Source of the DNA: Kitasatospora gansuensis
GTDB taxonomy: Bacteria > Actinomycetota > Actinomycetes > Streptomycetales > Streptomycetaceae
Length of the DNA stretch: 64,000 nucleotides
NCBI RefSeq assembly: GCF_014203705.1
Contig: NZ_JACHJR010000001.1
Coordinates: 1,736,001-1,800,000 of the forward strand
Direction: 5' to 3'
A model generated the notes under the pieces. It was not told the origin of the DNA. It did no database searches and was given only the letters and a program-made list of their open reading frames with translations. The translations under genes were made by a program, and so were the position numbers. This document shows, one piece after another, positions 34,967 to 47,089 of this stretch; the stretch's first letter is position 1, and each line of letters opens with the position of its first letter.

Positions 34967-36787
34967 ATGTCTGGCTTCGACACCTTCACCGATCTTGTCC
35001 GCGCGCGCACCGCCGCCCTGGCCGACCAGGACGTCCACGTCTTCCTGCACGACACCGCGGAAGGTGCCAAGGCCGACCGGCTGACCTACGGCGAGCTGGA
35101 CCGGGAGGCCCGGCGAATCGCCTCGCTGCTCCAACTGCAGCGCGCGGAGGGCGAACCGGTGCTGCTGCTCTACTCCTCCACCACCGAGTTCCTGAAGGCG
35201 TTCGTGGCCTGCCTGTACGCCGGGGCGGTGGCCGTGCCGGTGCCGCTGCCCGGTGGTGAGGGCCGGGGCACCCGGATCGACCGCACCTCGGCGGTGATCC
35301 AGGACACCGGGGCCCGGCTGGTGCTGACCGAGACCGCCAGCGCGCCGGACATCGCGCTCTGGCTGTCCCGGACCGGCCGGCGCAACGTGGCCTGCCTGGC
35401 CAGTGACGTCACCGGACTCGGCGACGCCGACGCCTGGCGGGAGCGCCGCGGCGGGCCCGAGGACCTGGCCTTCCTGCAGTACACCTCGGGGTCGGTCTCC
35501 GACCCGCGCGGCGTGATGGTCTCGCACCGCAACCTGCTGGCCAATCAGACCGCCCTGCAGAACGTCTTCCGGACCACCTCCGAGGACCGGTTCGGCGGCT
35601 GGCTGCCGCACTTCCACGACATGGGCTTCATCGCCCACCTGCTGCACCCGCTCTTCCTGGGCAGCCTGTCGGTCCAGATGTCGCCCACCTCGTTCGTCCG
35701 CCGCCCGGCGCGCTGGCTGCAGGCGATCGACGAGTACCGGGTGACCGCCGGTGGCGGCCCCAACTTCTGCTACGACCTCTGCCTGCGCCGGGTCACCGAC
35801 CAGCAGATCGCCGAACTCGACCTCTCGCACTGGCGGTTGGCGCTGAACGGGGCCGAGCCGGTCCGGGCCGACACGCTCCGGGCGTTCGCCGAGCGGTTCG
35901 CCCCGACCGGACTGCGGGCCGAGGCGCTGTACCCCTGCTACGGGCTGGCCGAGGCCACCCTGGTGGTCTCCGGCGGCGTCCCGCTCACCCCGTTCGCCGA
36001 ACTGCCCGTCGACGCGGCGGCGTTGGAGCTGGACCAGGTGGCCGAGCCGGTCACGGGTCAGCCGACCCGGACCCTGGTGAGCAGTGGTCAGGTGCTGGAC
36101 TACGACCTGCGGATCGTCGAGCCGGTGGTCGGCCTGGAGCTGCCGGAGGGCGCGGTCGGCGAGATCTGGCTGCGCGGCGACAGCGTGGCGCAGGGCTACT
36201 GGCAGCGCCCGGCCGAGACCGAGGCGGTGTTCCGGGCCGGTCTGGAGAACGGCGAGCGCGGCTTCCTGCGCACCGGCGACCTCGGCTTCCTGCACCAGGG
36301 CGAGCTCTACATCACCGGACGCAGCAAGGAAGTGATCATCCTCAACGGCCGCAACATCTACCCGCAGGACATCGAGTGGGCGACCCGCGGCCTCAGCCCG
36401 GCGCTCGGCGGCGGGGTCGGCGCGGCCTTCTCGGTGGACATCGAGCGCGAGCAGCTGGTGGTGGTGCACGAGATCCGGGCGGCCCGCGGCGGTCTGCCCG
36501 CCGGTCTCGACCTGCGGGCGCTGGTGCGGGAGATCCAGACCGAGCTGAGCCGGGAGTTCAGCATCCCGGTCGGCAACGTGCTGCTGGTCCGCCCCGGCGC
36601 GATCCGCCGCACCACCAGCGGGAAGGTGCAGCGCAACCTGATGCGCAAGCTCTTCCTGGACAGTGAACTGCGCGGCGAGGTCGAGGTGTTGGACCCGGCC
36701 GTGCGGGCCAGGGTGCGGGCCACCGACGCGCTGCTGGGCGAGGACCTGCTGGAGGCCGAGCCGGCCGGACAGGGCCGGCCGTGGTGA
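34967..36787 (+). CDS. Fatty acyl-AMP ligase (FAAL), 606 aa
   Basis: Activates a carboxylic acid as acyl-AMP and hands it to an acyl carrier protein rather than to CoA. FAAL marks are QYTSGSVSDPRGVMVSH (residues 171-187), WLPHFHDMGFI, YPCYGLAEATL, and GRSKEVIILNGRNIYPQDIE, which replaces the loop found in CoA ligases. The catalytic lysine is kept near the end in RRTTSGKVQRNLM. The ATG follows GAGGGG. It is the first gene of the operon and overlaps the next gene by the GTGA at 36784. The stand-alone ACP at 38550 is the likely acceptor. Chain length cannot be read from the sequence. Confidence 0.92.
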   Translation: MSGFDTFTDLVRARTAALADQDVHVFLHDTAEGAKADRLTYGELDREARRIASLLQLQRAEGEPVLLLYSSTTEFLKAFVACLYAGAVAVPVPLPGGEGRGTRIDRTSAVIQDTGARLVLTETASAPDIALWLSRTGRRNVACLASDVTGLGDADAWRERRGGPEDLAFLQYTSGSVSDPRGVMVSHRNLLANQTALQNVFRTTSEDRFGGWLPHFHDMGFIAHLLHPLFLGSLSVQMSPTSFVRRPARWLQAIDEYRVTAGGGPNFCYDLCLRRVTDQQIAELDLSHWRLALNGAEPVRADTLRAFAERFAPTGLRAEALYPCYGLAEATLVVSGGVPLTPFAELPVDAAALELDQVAEPVTGQPTRTLVSSGQVLDYDLRIVEPVVGLELPEGAVGEIWLRGDSVAQGYWQRPAETEAVFRAGLENGERGFLRTGDLGFLHQGELYITGRSKEVIILNGRNIYPQDIEWATRGLSPALGGGVGAAFSVDIEREQLVVVHEIRAARGGLPAGLDLRALVREIQTELSREFSIPVGNVLLVRPGAIRRTTSGKVQRNLMRKLFLDSELRGEVEVLDPAVRARVRATDALLGEDLLEAEPAGQGRPW

Positions 36788-38520
36788 TCACTCTCGCAGA
36801 GTCGGCCGAGAGCACCGCCGAGGCCAGGATCGCCGCGCTGGAGGAGCTGCTCGGCGACCCGACCGACCCGGCCAACCCGACCGGCTACGGCGCCCTGCTG
36901 ACCGCCGACCGGACGGCGGTGCCGTTCGCGGCCGGCGAGGAGCTGCTCGACCGGGCGGGCCTGAACGCCGAGTACGTACCGGTCCGCCTCGGCGGCCGGC
37001 TGGACTCGCTGGAGACCCTGGTCCGGGTGATGCGCCCGGTGTTCCGCCGGGACGTCGGGCTCGGCATGGGTTACGGGATGCACACCTTCATGGCCGCCTC
37101 CGACGTCTGGCTGGCCGGCACCGGGGCGCAGCAGCGCTGGCTCGCGGACCGGCTGCTCGGCGGGGCGAAGGCGGCCATCGCCCAGCACCAGACGGCGCAC
37201 AGCAACGACTACGTCCGCAGCGGGGTGACCGCACAGGCCCAGGACGAAACCTTTCTGCTCAACGGCACCAAGCCGATGATCAACAACCTGGACCGGGCGG
37301 CCGCCCTGGTGCTGTTCTGCGAGACCGACCGGACCGGCGGCAGCCGCAGCCAGTCCGTCCTGCTGCTGGACCCGACCCGGCTGCCCGCCGGGCAGGCCAC
37401 CATCGGGCCCCGGCACCTGGCGGTCGGGCTGCGCGGCTGCCGGTGGACCGGGATCGACTTCCGGGACTGCCCGGTGCCGGAGAGCGCCCTGCTCGGTCCG
37501 GTCGGCGGCGGCGTCACGCTGGCGCTGCGGTCCTTCCAGATCAGCCGGACGGTGATCTCCGCGTCCGCGCTCGCGGCGGTGGACACCAGTCTGCGCACGG
37601 CGGTCCAGTTCGACCACGACCGGGGCGCCGAGCACGCCGAGTCGTCCTGGCTCGACCCGGTCAGGACCGACCGGGCGATGACCGGAGCCTTCGTCAATCT
37701 CCTGCTCTACGACAGCCTTTCGGTCGCCGCGACCCGCGCGCTGCACCTGCTGCCGGAGCAGACCAGCGTGTACTCGGCGGCCCTGAAGTACCTGATGCCC
37801 CGGGTGCTCAACGACACCATGCACGACCTGTCGATCGTGCTCGGCGCCCGGGTCTACACCAAGGACGGCAACCTGGGGATCTTCCAGAAGCACGTCCGGG
37901 ACGTGCCGGTGCTCAGCCTCGGCCACGCGGGCACGGTGGCCTGCCAGGCCACCGTCATCCCGCAGCTGCCCCGGCTGGCCGCCCGGTCCTGGCTGGTCGA
38001 ACCGGAGGCGCCCGCCGCGCTGTTCCAGCTCGGCGGCGAGCTGCCGCCGCTGCGCAACGAGGCGCTCAGCCTGGCCAGCGGGCGGGACAGCCTGAGCGGC
38101 TCGCTGGTCGCCATCGCCTCGCAGATCGGCGGCCGGACCCCGGTCGAGCGGGCGCTGCGCACCCTGGCCGGACAGCTCACCGAGGAGCTGGCCGACCTGC
38201 GGCAGCGGGTGCTGGCACTGGAGCCGGCCGAACGCACCTCGCCCAGCGGAGCGGCCTGCTTCGCCCTGGTCGACCGGTACGCGCTGCTGCTCGCGGCGGC
38301 CGCCGTGCTCGGGGTCTGGTGGCACAACCGGGACGGCGCGGACCCGTTCCTGGCCGATCCGAGCTGGGCGGCGGCGGCCCTGCACCGGCTGGCCCGCCGG
38401 CTCGGCACCCAGGTCGCCGACCTGCCGCCGGAGTGCGACACCCGGCTGCTGCACGAGGTGCAACTGCGGTTCAGCGACCGGCGCAGCTACGACCTGTACA
38501 ACACGCCCCTCCCCGGCTGA
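36781..38520 (+). CDS. Acyl-CoA-dehydrogenase-like flavoenzyme (579 aa)
   Basis: FAD enzyme expected to introduce a double bond into an acyl thioester. It has the acyl-CoA dehydrogenase N-terminal helices (MRPVFRRDVGLGMGYGMHTF), the beta domain (FLLNGTKPMINNLDRAAALV) and the C-terminal bundle (YLMPRVLNDTMHDLSIVLGA), plus a ~150-residue extension. The length and FAAL/ACP neighbours match dehydrogenases of lipopeptide clusters such as those of friulimicin and ramoplanin, which act on ACP-bound chains. The GTG at 36781 or 36784 overlaps the FAAL stop. Position and number of double bonds cannot be predicted. Confidence 0.82.
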   Translation: MVITLAESAESTAEARIAALEELLGDPTDPANPTGYGALLTADRTAVPFAAGEELLDRAGLNAEYVPVRLGGRLDSLETLVRVMRPVFRRDVGLGMGYGMHTFMAASDVWLAGTGAQQRWLADRLLGGAKAAIAQHQTAHSNDYVRSGVTAQAQDETFLLNGTKPMINNLDRAAALVLFCETDRTGGSRSQSVLLLDPTRLPAGQATIGPRHLAVGLRGCRWTGIDFRDCPVPESALLGPVGGGVTLALRSFQISRTVISASALAAVDTSLRTAVQFDHDRGAEHAESSWLDPVRTDRAMTGAFVNLLLYDSLSVAATRALHLLPEQTSVYSAALKYLMPRVLNDTMHDLSIVLGARVYTKDGNLGIFQKHVRDVPVLSLGHAGTVACQATVIPQLPRLAARSWLVEPEAPAALFQLGGELPPLRNEALSLASGRDSLSGSLVAIASQIGGRTPVERALRTLAGQLTEELADLRQRVLALEPAERTSPSGAACFALVDRYALLLAAAAVLGVWWHNRDGADPFLADPSWAAAALHRLARRLGTQVADLPPECDTRLLHEVQLRFSDRRSYDLYNTPLPG

Positions 38521-38549
38521 CCGGCCGCAGACCCCGAAGGAGACCTGCC

Positions 38550-38872
38550 ATGACCACTCCCGCCACCTGGCAGACGGCCGACCCCGCCACCGCGGCCCGC
38601 GACTGGCTGCTGGAGCGCGTCTCGCTCTACCAGAACCGCGACCCGCTCACCATCGACCCCACCGTCCCGCTGGCCGAGTACGGCCTGGACTCGGTCGGCG
38701 CGCTGAGCCTCTGCGGTGACCTGGAGGACGAGTTCGGGCTGCTGGTCGAGCCGACCCTGCTCTGGGACCACCCGACCCTGGACAGTCTGGTCGACTACCT
38801 CACGGTGGCCATCCCGGCGGCCGCCGCGCGCGGCCGGGCCGGGCTGCCCCAGTCGCCGGAGGACCGGTTCTG

Positions 38873-38873
<1 letters not shown>
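38550..38873 (+). CDS. Acyl carrier protein 1 (107 aa)
   Basis: Discrete ACP. The phosphopantetheine motif is LAEYGLDSVGALSL with Ser48, and the flanking helices read WLLERVSLYQ and LWDHPTLDSLVDYL. The extra ~20 residues on each side are typical of carrier proteins paired with FAALs. GAAGGAGA precedes the ATG. Its TGA shares the A with the ATG of the PKS gene, so the two are tightly coupled. It probably carries the starter acyl chain to the KS. Confidence 0.9.
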
Positions 38874-41829
<2,956 letters not shown>

Positions 41830-41833
<4 letters not shown>

Positions 41834-42852
41834 CCGGAGCCGCCCCCGCCTACCTCGCCTCGGTCGGCACCGCGCTGCCCGGGGACCCGGTGGACAACAC
41901 CGTGCTCGGCAAGCTGCTCGGCGTCAGCGAGGAGTGGATCGACATCTTCGTCGGCACCAGGTCGCGCCACTTCGGCCGCGACCTCGGCACCGGCGAGGTC
42001 CGCTGGTCGCTGGCCGACCTCTGCGCGCAGGCCGCCGCCGAGGCGCTGGAGTCGGCCGCCCTGGAGGCGCCCGACATCGAGTTCCTGATCCTCTCCACCA
42101 CCACCCCGGACACCCTGCTGCCGACCACCGCCAGCCAGGTGGCCGACCGGCTCGGCCTCGACTACCTGCCGGTCTATCAGCTCCAGGCGGGCTGCTCCGG
42201 CGCCGTCCAGGCGCTCGACCTCGGCCGGACCCTGATCGCCTCCGGCCGCCGGGCCGGGCTGGTGATCGGGGGCGATGTGACCCACCGTCACCTGGACTTC
42301 GACCGGGAGCTGGCCCGGATCCCGACCGACGAGCTGGTCAACTACCTGCTGTTCGGCGACGGCGCGGGCGCCGCCGTGCTGACCGCCGAACCGCTCGGCG
42401 AGCGGGTGGCCGTCCGGGGCGTGCTGAACAGCCTGACCGGCCTGGGCCGCCCGGCCGGCCAGACCGTCGACTGGTACGGGCTGACCGACCGCGACCAGGA
42501 CCGGCCGCTGCTCCGCGAGGACTACAAGGCGATCGAGGAGCAGGTCCCGGTGATGGCCGTGGAGATCTTCTGGGAGCTGCTGGAACAGGTCGGCTGGCAG
42601 GTCGAGCAGCTCGACCACCTGCTGCCCCCGCAGCTCTCCGAGCGGATGACCACCCGGATCGTGGAGCGGCTGGGCGTCCCCGGCGTGCACGAGGTCAGCT
42701 GCGTGGGCGAGACCGGGAACACCGGCAACGCCCTGCCGTTCCTGCAACTTGCCAGGCTGCTGCCGGATTTGAGGACGGGTCAGCGGGCACTCGGGGTGAC
42801 GGTGGAGTCCAGCAAGTGGATCAAGGCGGGCTTCGCCCTGGAGAAGGTCTGA
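41830..42852 (+). CDS. FabH-like ketoacyl-ACP synthase III (340 aa)
   Basis: KAS III family condensing enzyme. The nucleophile is in LQAGCSGAVQAL (Cys122), and the Asn loop is GETGNTGNALPF (Asn297). The usual HQAN segment reads LPPQLSERM, so the catalytic His is replaced by Pro267. With the FkbH-type gene and small ACP directly downstream, it matches the three-gene core (FkbH-like, ACP, FabH-like) that builds tetronate rings by joining glyceryl-ACP to a beta-ketoacyl thioester, as in RK-682. Other acyl transfers by KAS III relatives are possible. It starts inside the stop of the PKS gene (ATGA). Confidence 0.88.
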
Positions 42853-42865
42853 GAGGCGGCCGGAG

Positions 42866-44782
42866 ATGACCACCACCACACCGATGGAGCGACTGCGCGG
42901 CCTGCGGGCCGTCGGAGAGCTGGCCGCGGCCTACCACCGCGTGCCCGCCCTGTTGGCCGAGCTGCTGGACGAGGCCGCACCGGCCGACCGGGACGCCCTG
43001 CTGGGCCGGGCCGGCCGGCTGCTGGCCGGGCTCGACCTGGACGAGGTGCTGCACCACCACCCGGCCACCCAGATGGTCACCGTCGCGATCACCGGCCAGT
43101 CCACCGTGGCCGGTCTGGTCGACCCGCTCACCGCCGAACTGGCCCGGCACGGCCTGCTGTTGCGTCCGCTGATCGGTGACCACGGCGGCTGGCTGCACGA
43201 CCTCACCGACCCGCGCGGCCAGCTGCTGCCGGAGCGGCCCGACCTGTCGCTCTGCCTGCTGGACGCCGAGACGGTGTTCGCCGAACTCCCGTCCCCCTGG
43301 CGGGTGGAGGAGCTGGCCGAGGCCGCCGAACGGGTACTGGAGCGGCTGGCCCGGCTGGCCGCCGAGCACGAGCGGCTCGCCCCCGGCCTGCTGGTGCTGA
43401 ACACCCTGCCACTGCTGCGCCGGCACGCCGGTCAGCTGGTCGACCACGCCTCCCGGGCCCGACTCGGCGCCGTCTGGCGGGAGTTCAACGCCCGGCTGCT
43501 GCGGCTGACCGAGCGGCACCGCTCGCTGGTGGTGCTCGACCTGGACCCGCTGACCGCCGCCACCGGACCGGTCGAGGACGCCCGGCTGGCCTGCTACGCC
43601 CAGGTCCGCTACACCGCGCCGGTGCTGGCCGGGTACGCCCGCGAGGTGGGCCACCTGACCCGGTCGCTGACCGGGCTGACCCGCAAGTGCCTGGTGCTGG
43701 ACCTGGACAACACGCTCTGGGACGGCGTGCTCGGCGAGGACGGCCCGGACGGCATCGCCGCCGCGGACACCCTGCGCGGCGAGGCCTTCGGCGCCTTCCA
43801 GCGCACCGTCCGGCAGCTCGCCTCGCAGGGTGTACTGCTCGCGGTGAGCAGCAAGAACGACCGCGGTCCGGTGCTCGAGACGCTCCGCTCGCACCCCGAT
43901 CTGCTGCTGCGGGAGCCGGACTTCGCCGAGGTGCGGGCCGACTGGCTGCCGAAGGACGGTCATCTGGCGGACATCGCCCGGCAGTTGGGGATCGGCACCG
44001 ACTCGCTGGTGTTCGCCGACGACTCGCCGGGCGAGCGCGCCCAGGTCCGGTTCGGCCTGCCCGAGGTCGCCGTGCTGCCGCTGGACGGCGAACCCGCGCT
44101 GCACGGCGAACGGCTGCTGGCGGACGGGTGGTTCGACGTGCTCCGGCTGACCGAGGAGGACCGGGCCAGACCGGAGCAGTACCGGCTGGAGGGCGAGCGG
44201 CACCGGCTGCGCGAGGACAGCGGCTCGCACGCCGACTTCCTGCACCAGCTCGGGGTCAGCGTCCGGATCGGCCCGCCCGAGCCGCACGAGTACCCCCGGC
44301 TGGTCCAACTGACCCAGCGCACCAACCAGTTCAACCTGACCGGGCTGCGGCTGCAGCCGGGCGACCCGGCCGCCGTGGCCGAGGACGCCGGGCGGCTGCT
44401 GCTGGCGATCAGGGCCGCCGACCGGTTCGGCAGCAACGGCCTGGTCGGCGCCCTGCTCGGCCGGCACACCCCGGACGGGCTGCTGCTGGAGAACGCCTGG
44501 CTGAGCTGCCGGGTGCTCACCCGGGGCATCGAACAGGCCGTGCTGGCCGCCCTGTTGGCGGAGAGCCGGGCGGCCGGGCGGCCGGCCGTGCACGCCCGTT
44601 TCACCCCGACGGCCAAGAACCACCGCGCGGAACTCTTCTACCCGGAGCTCGGCTTCACCGAGACCGCGCGGACCGAGGACGGGGTGCTGTTCCGGCACGA
44701 CCTCGAGTGCCCACCGGAACCCCCTCCACATGTCCACGTCACACTTGATCTAGGATGGCCGACAGATGCCTGGGCCCGATAG
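42866..44782 (+). CDS. FkbH-type HAD-IIIC protein, glyceryl-ACP forming (638 aa)
   Basis: HAD-superfamily enzyme of the FkbH family, which takes 1,3-bisphosphoglycerate, removes phosphate and loads a glyceryl unit onto an ACP. Residues ~1-270 are an SGNH-like N-terminal half. The HAD motif DLDNTLWDGVLGEDGPDGI starts near residue 279, VSSKND is motif II, and VFADDSPGERAQVR is motif IV. The C-terminal part (LVQLTQRTNQFNLTG, FGSNGLVGALL) is the usual GNAT-like region. No FkbG, FkbI or FkbK partners for methoxymalonate are present. It overlaps the small ACP gene by 17 bases. Confidence 0.92.
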   Translation: MTTTTPMERLRGLRAVGELAAAYHRVPALLAELLDEAAPADRDALLGRAGRLLAGLDLDEVLHHHPATQMVTVAITGQSTVAGLVDPLTAELARHGLLLRPLIGDHGGWLHDLTDPRGQLLPERPDLSLCLLDAETVFAELPSPWRVEELAEAAERVLERLARLAAEHERLAPGLLVLNTLPLLRRHAGQLVDHASRARLGAVWREFNARLLRLTERHRSLVVLDLDPLTAATGPVEDARLACYAQVRYTAPVLAGYAREVGHLTRSLTGLTRKCLVLDLDNTLWDGVLGEDGPDGIAAADTLRGEAFGAFQRTVRQLASQGVLLAVSSKNDRGPVLETLRSHPDLLLREPDFAEVRADWLPKDGHLADIARQLGIGTDSLVFADDSPGERAQVRFGLPEVAVLPLDGEPALHGERLLADGWFDVLRLTEEDRARPEQYRLEGERHRLREDSGSHADFLHQLGVSVRIGPPEPHEYPRLVQLTQRTNQFNLTGLRLQPGDPAAVAEDAGRLLLAIRAADRFGSNGLVGALLGRHTPDGLLLENAWLSCRVLTRGIEQAVLAALLAESRAAGRPAVHARFTPTAKNHRAELFYPELGFTETARTEDGVLFRHDLECPPEPPPHVHVTLDLGWPTDAWAR

Positions 44783-45005
44783 CCTCGCCGGATTTCTCCG
44801 CCTGGTCCGTACGGAACTCGACCTGGAGCTGACCGACCGGGACGCGGAGACCGAGCTGGCAGCGCTGCCGGGCTGGGACTCGATGAACCTGCTCCGCCTG
44901 GTCACCCTGCTGGAATCCGGCAGCGGGCGCCGGCTCCCCGTCCCCACCGTCCTGGCGGCCCGAAACCTCCGGGAGATCTACGCAGTCCTGGAGGAAGCAG
45001 CATGA
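44766..45005 (+). CDS. Acyl carrier protein 2, likely glyceryl carrier (79 aa)
   Basis: Small stand-alone ACP with its phosphopantetheine site in LPGWDSMNLLRLV (Ser39). The GWDSM form is typical of carriers that work with FkbH-type proteins. It begins inside the 3' end of the fkbH-like gene and overlaps the PPTase ATG by ATGA, so it is made together with its loading and activating enzymes. It most likely receives the glyceryl group. Confidence 0.88.
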   Translation: MPGPDSLAGFLRLVRTELDLELTDRDAETELAALPGWDSMNLLRLVTLLESGSGRRLPVPTVLAARNLREIYAVLEEAA

Positions 45006-45847
45006 CCCGCCCCGGAGCCACCCCTACCGGGCCACCGCTCGGCGACCCCGTCCAGGTCGCCGGTGACACCACCTGGGACCAGGTCCGGGCCGACCTGGCC
45101 CGGCACGGCACCGCCCTGGTCTACGCCGAACTCGGCGACCTGCAGCCCGACCTGCCCGCCGCGCACGAACTGCGCGCGGTGCTCGGCCGCGACTGGTCCC
45201 GCTACCTCGACCTCGCCCACCCCTCGGTCCGCGACCGGTACGCCGCCTCCCGGGTGCTGCTCAAGCGGGCGGGCGCCGCGGTGCTGCGGGCCGACCCGGA
45301 CACCCTGGAGCTCGGCTACGGGCCGACCGGGCGGCCGTACCTGCGCGGCTGCGACCAGGTCGACATCAGCCTGAGCCACACCGACGACCTGCTGCTGGTC
45401 GGGCTCACCACCCGGGGCCTGATCGGGGTGGACGCCGAACGGGCCGACCGGCCGATGTACGGCCGCGGCCTGGGCCGGCACGTCTGCACGCCGTACGAGC
45501 TGGTGTCGCTGGCCGCGCTGCCCGAGCAGGACCGGAACCCGAGCCTGGTCCGGCTCTGGACCCTCAAGGAGGCGTACAGCAAGGCGATCGGGCAGGGCAT
45601 GCAGTTCAGCTTCACCGAGTTCGGCTTCGGCCCGGACGGCAAGCCGGTCCGGGTGCACCGGCCCGACGGCAGTCCGGGCACCGGGGCGGAGTGGGCCTTC
45701 CGGACCTTCCTGCTGGACAACGGCTACCGGATCAGTGCCGCCGTCTACGACGCGGGCTTCGGCGAGCTGGACGACGCCAAGCTGGACAGCATGCTGGACC
45801 AGGACACGGTCGAGGCGATCACCGACGCGCTGGGCGCCAGTGGCTGA
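45002..45847 (+). CDS. Sfp-type 4'-phosphopantetheinyl transferase (281 aa)
   Basis: Converts apo carrier proteins to the holo form. GVDAE (142-146) holds the magnesium ligands, and WTLKEAYSKAIGQGM (186-200) holds the catalytic WxxKEAxxK. VDISLSHTDDL is the conserved motif before them. A dedicated PPTase as the last gene suggests that the operon is self-sufficient for activating its three carrier domains. A hairpin terminator follows. Confidence 0.93.
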   Translation: MTRPGATPTGPPLGDPVQVAGDTTWDQVRADLARHGTALVYAELGDLQPDLPAAHELRAVLGRDWSRYLDLAHPSVRDRYAASRVLLKRAGAAVLRADPDTLELGYGPTGRPYLRGCDQVDISLSHTDDLLLVGLTTRGLIGVDAERADRPMYGRGLGRHVCTPYELVSLAALPEQDRNPSLVRLWTLKEAYSKAIGQGMQFSFTEFGFGPDGKPVRVHRPDGSPGTGAEWAFRTFLLDNGYRISAAVYDAGFGELDDAKLDSMLDQDTVEAITDALGASG

Positions 45848-45858
45848 CATCCGAACAG

Positions 45859-45888
45859 CTGACGCCAAGTCAGGCGACCAGGCGTCAG
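45859..45888. terminator. Bidirectional terminator of the FAAL operon
   Basis: CTGACGCC (45859-45866) pairs perfectly with GGCGTCAG (45881-45888). It separates the PPTase gene from the converging regulator and overlaps the regulator's stop codon. Confidence 0.55.
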
Positions 45889-46916
45889 AACTCGTCCCTG
45901 AACTGGTCCAGGATGCCGGACATCGCGACGTTGAAGCCGGCCTGGAACCGGCTGGTCGCCTCCAGCTCCTCGGTGATCTCGGAGATGTGCCGTCGGCAGG
46001 TGCGCACCGACATGCCCAGCCGGCGCGCGACCATCTCGTCCTTGTAGCCCTTGGCCATCAGCCGCAGCACCGACTGCTTGAGGTCGTCGGTGATGGCCTC
46101 GGCCTTCGCGGTCTCGGGGTTGAACGGCTGCGCCCCGTCCCAGATGTACTCGAAGACCTTGCAGACGAAGCCCACCAGGGTGGACTCCCGGACGATCGCC
46201 GCGGTGGGCGTCCCCTCCGAGCCGGTGTGGCGGGCCAGCACCACCGTCTCCCGGTCGTAGATCAGCACCCGGTCGACCAGCTCGTCGGCGGTCCTGAACT
46301 CCGCGCCCAGCGCGGTCACGTCCCGGACGTACGACTTGGTCGCCAGGTCGCCGCGGGCGGTGTGCTGGTAGATCGTCCTGATCCGCACCCCGCGCTCCAG
46401 CATCCGGCTGTTGGAGTCGCGGGCGGAGGCGAGGACGAACGCCGGGCGCGGGCCGCCCGGGTGCATGGCGAGCAGTTCGTGCCGACAGCTCTTGCCGAGG
46501 CTGTCGATCATCGACCGGATCACGCTGGGGTCATTGATCACATCGAAGGCCTCCAGCCGGTTCCGCAGCCGGCGGCCCTCGAAGTAGAGAGGGGTCAGCG
46601 ACAACAGCTTGGACCGGACGTCGGTCACCGCCTGCTGAAGATCGCGGATCTGGTTCTCGGCCCCGCCGACCAGGTCCGCCGCCGCCACGTCCGGGCCCAC
46701 CGGGACCAGCACCGACGGGTGCCCGGGCATCGGCTGGAGCAGCTTCAGCAGCCGCAGCACCTGCTCGACCCGGTCCAGTTCGGACTCACCGACCGAAAGC
46801 CGGACAGCGATATCGCTCTTGTCGAAACGCCCTAACTCAACGGCGTGGCCGTAGGCAGCAGCACTCAGATCGTCTAACTCCGCGAAATCCAAGTATCCGT
46901 TCACCCCCTCGCCCAT
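45885..46916 (-). CDS. HTH transcriptional regulator, LuxR-like C-terminus (343 aa)
   Basis: Regulator with an N-terminal winged-helix-like part (LDDLSAAAYGHAVELGRFDK), a central effector-like domain resembling the TrmB/phospholipase-D-like fold (IRTIYQHTARGDLATKSYVR and VLIYDRETVVLARH), and a C-terminal LuxR-type HTH (DDLKQSVLRLMAKGYKDEMV, then MSVRTCRRHISEITEELEAT). ATG 46916 has GGGGGAG at ideal distance. It is convergent with the FAAL operon and divergent from the tiny secreted-protein gene. The motif GTTGC-N3-GGAAC in its own promoter resembles one before the FAAL operon, hinting at shared control. Ligand unknown. Confidence 0.82.
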   Translation of the reverse strand: MGEGVNGYLDFAELDDLSAAAYGHAVELGRFDKSDIAVRLSVGESELDRVEQVLRLLKLLQPMPGHPSVLVPVGPDVAAADLVGGAENQIRDLQQAVTDVRSKLLSLTPLYFEGRRLRNRLEAFDVINDPSVIRSMIDSLGKSCRHELLAMHPGGPRPAFVLASARDSNSRMLERGVRIRTIYQHTARGDLATKSYVRDVTALGAEFRTADELVDRVLIYDRETVVLARHTGSEGTPTAAIVRESTLVGFVCKVFEYIWDGAQPFNPETAKAEAITDDLKQSVLRLMAKGYKDEMVARRLGMSVRTCRRHISEITEELEATSRFQAGFNVAMSGILDQFRDEF

Positions 46917-46942
46917 CCGAGCTCCCCCAACCCTGCGAAGTT

Positions 46943-46955
46943 GTTGCCAGGGAAC
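46943..46955. promoter_or_regulatory. Imperfect palindrome in the regulator promoter
   Basis: GTTGC-CAG-GGAAC lies 27-39 bases before the regulator's ATG. The FAAL control region has GTTGC-ACG-GCAAC at 34841-34853. The shared half-sites and spacing suggest one protein may bind both. Confidence 0.35.
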
Positions 46956-47089
46956 TTTACGCCATCGCGTTCCGCTTGGCACAGGCATGCGGTCCTCGGC
47001 AGCCTATGCGGTGTCGCCACCGAGAGCACCGACCCGGGAGGCGGCGAACCTGAGGCAACTAGTCAGCCGGTCTCTGTATGGGGGATGAA

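Noticed and set aside
42866..45005. FkbH protein and ACP as a methoxymalonyl-ACP extender set
   Set aside because: The O-methyltransferase and the FkbK-type dehydrogenase needed for methoxymalonate are absent; the dehydrogenase at 36781 pairs with the FAAL instead. The adjacent KAS III points to glyceryl transfer.
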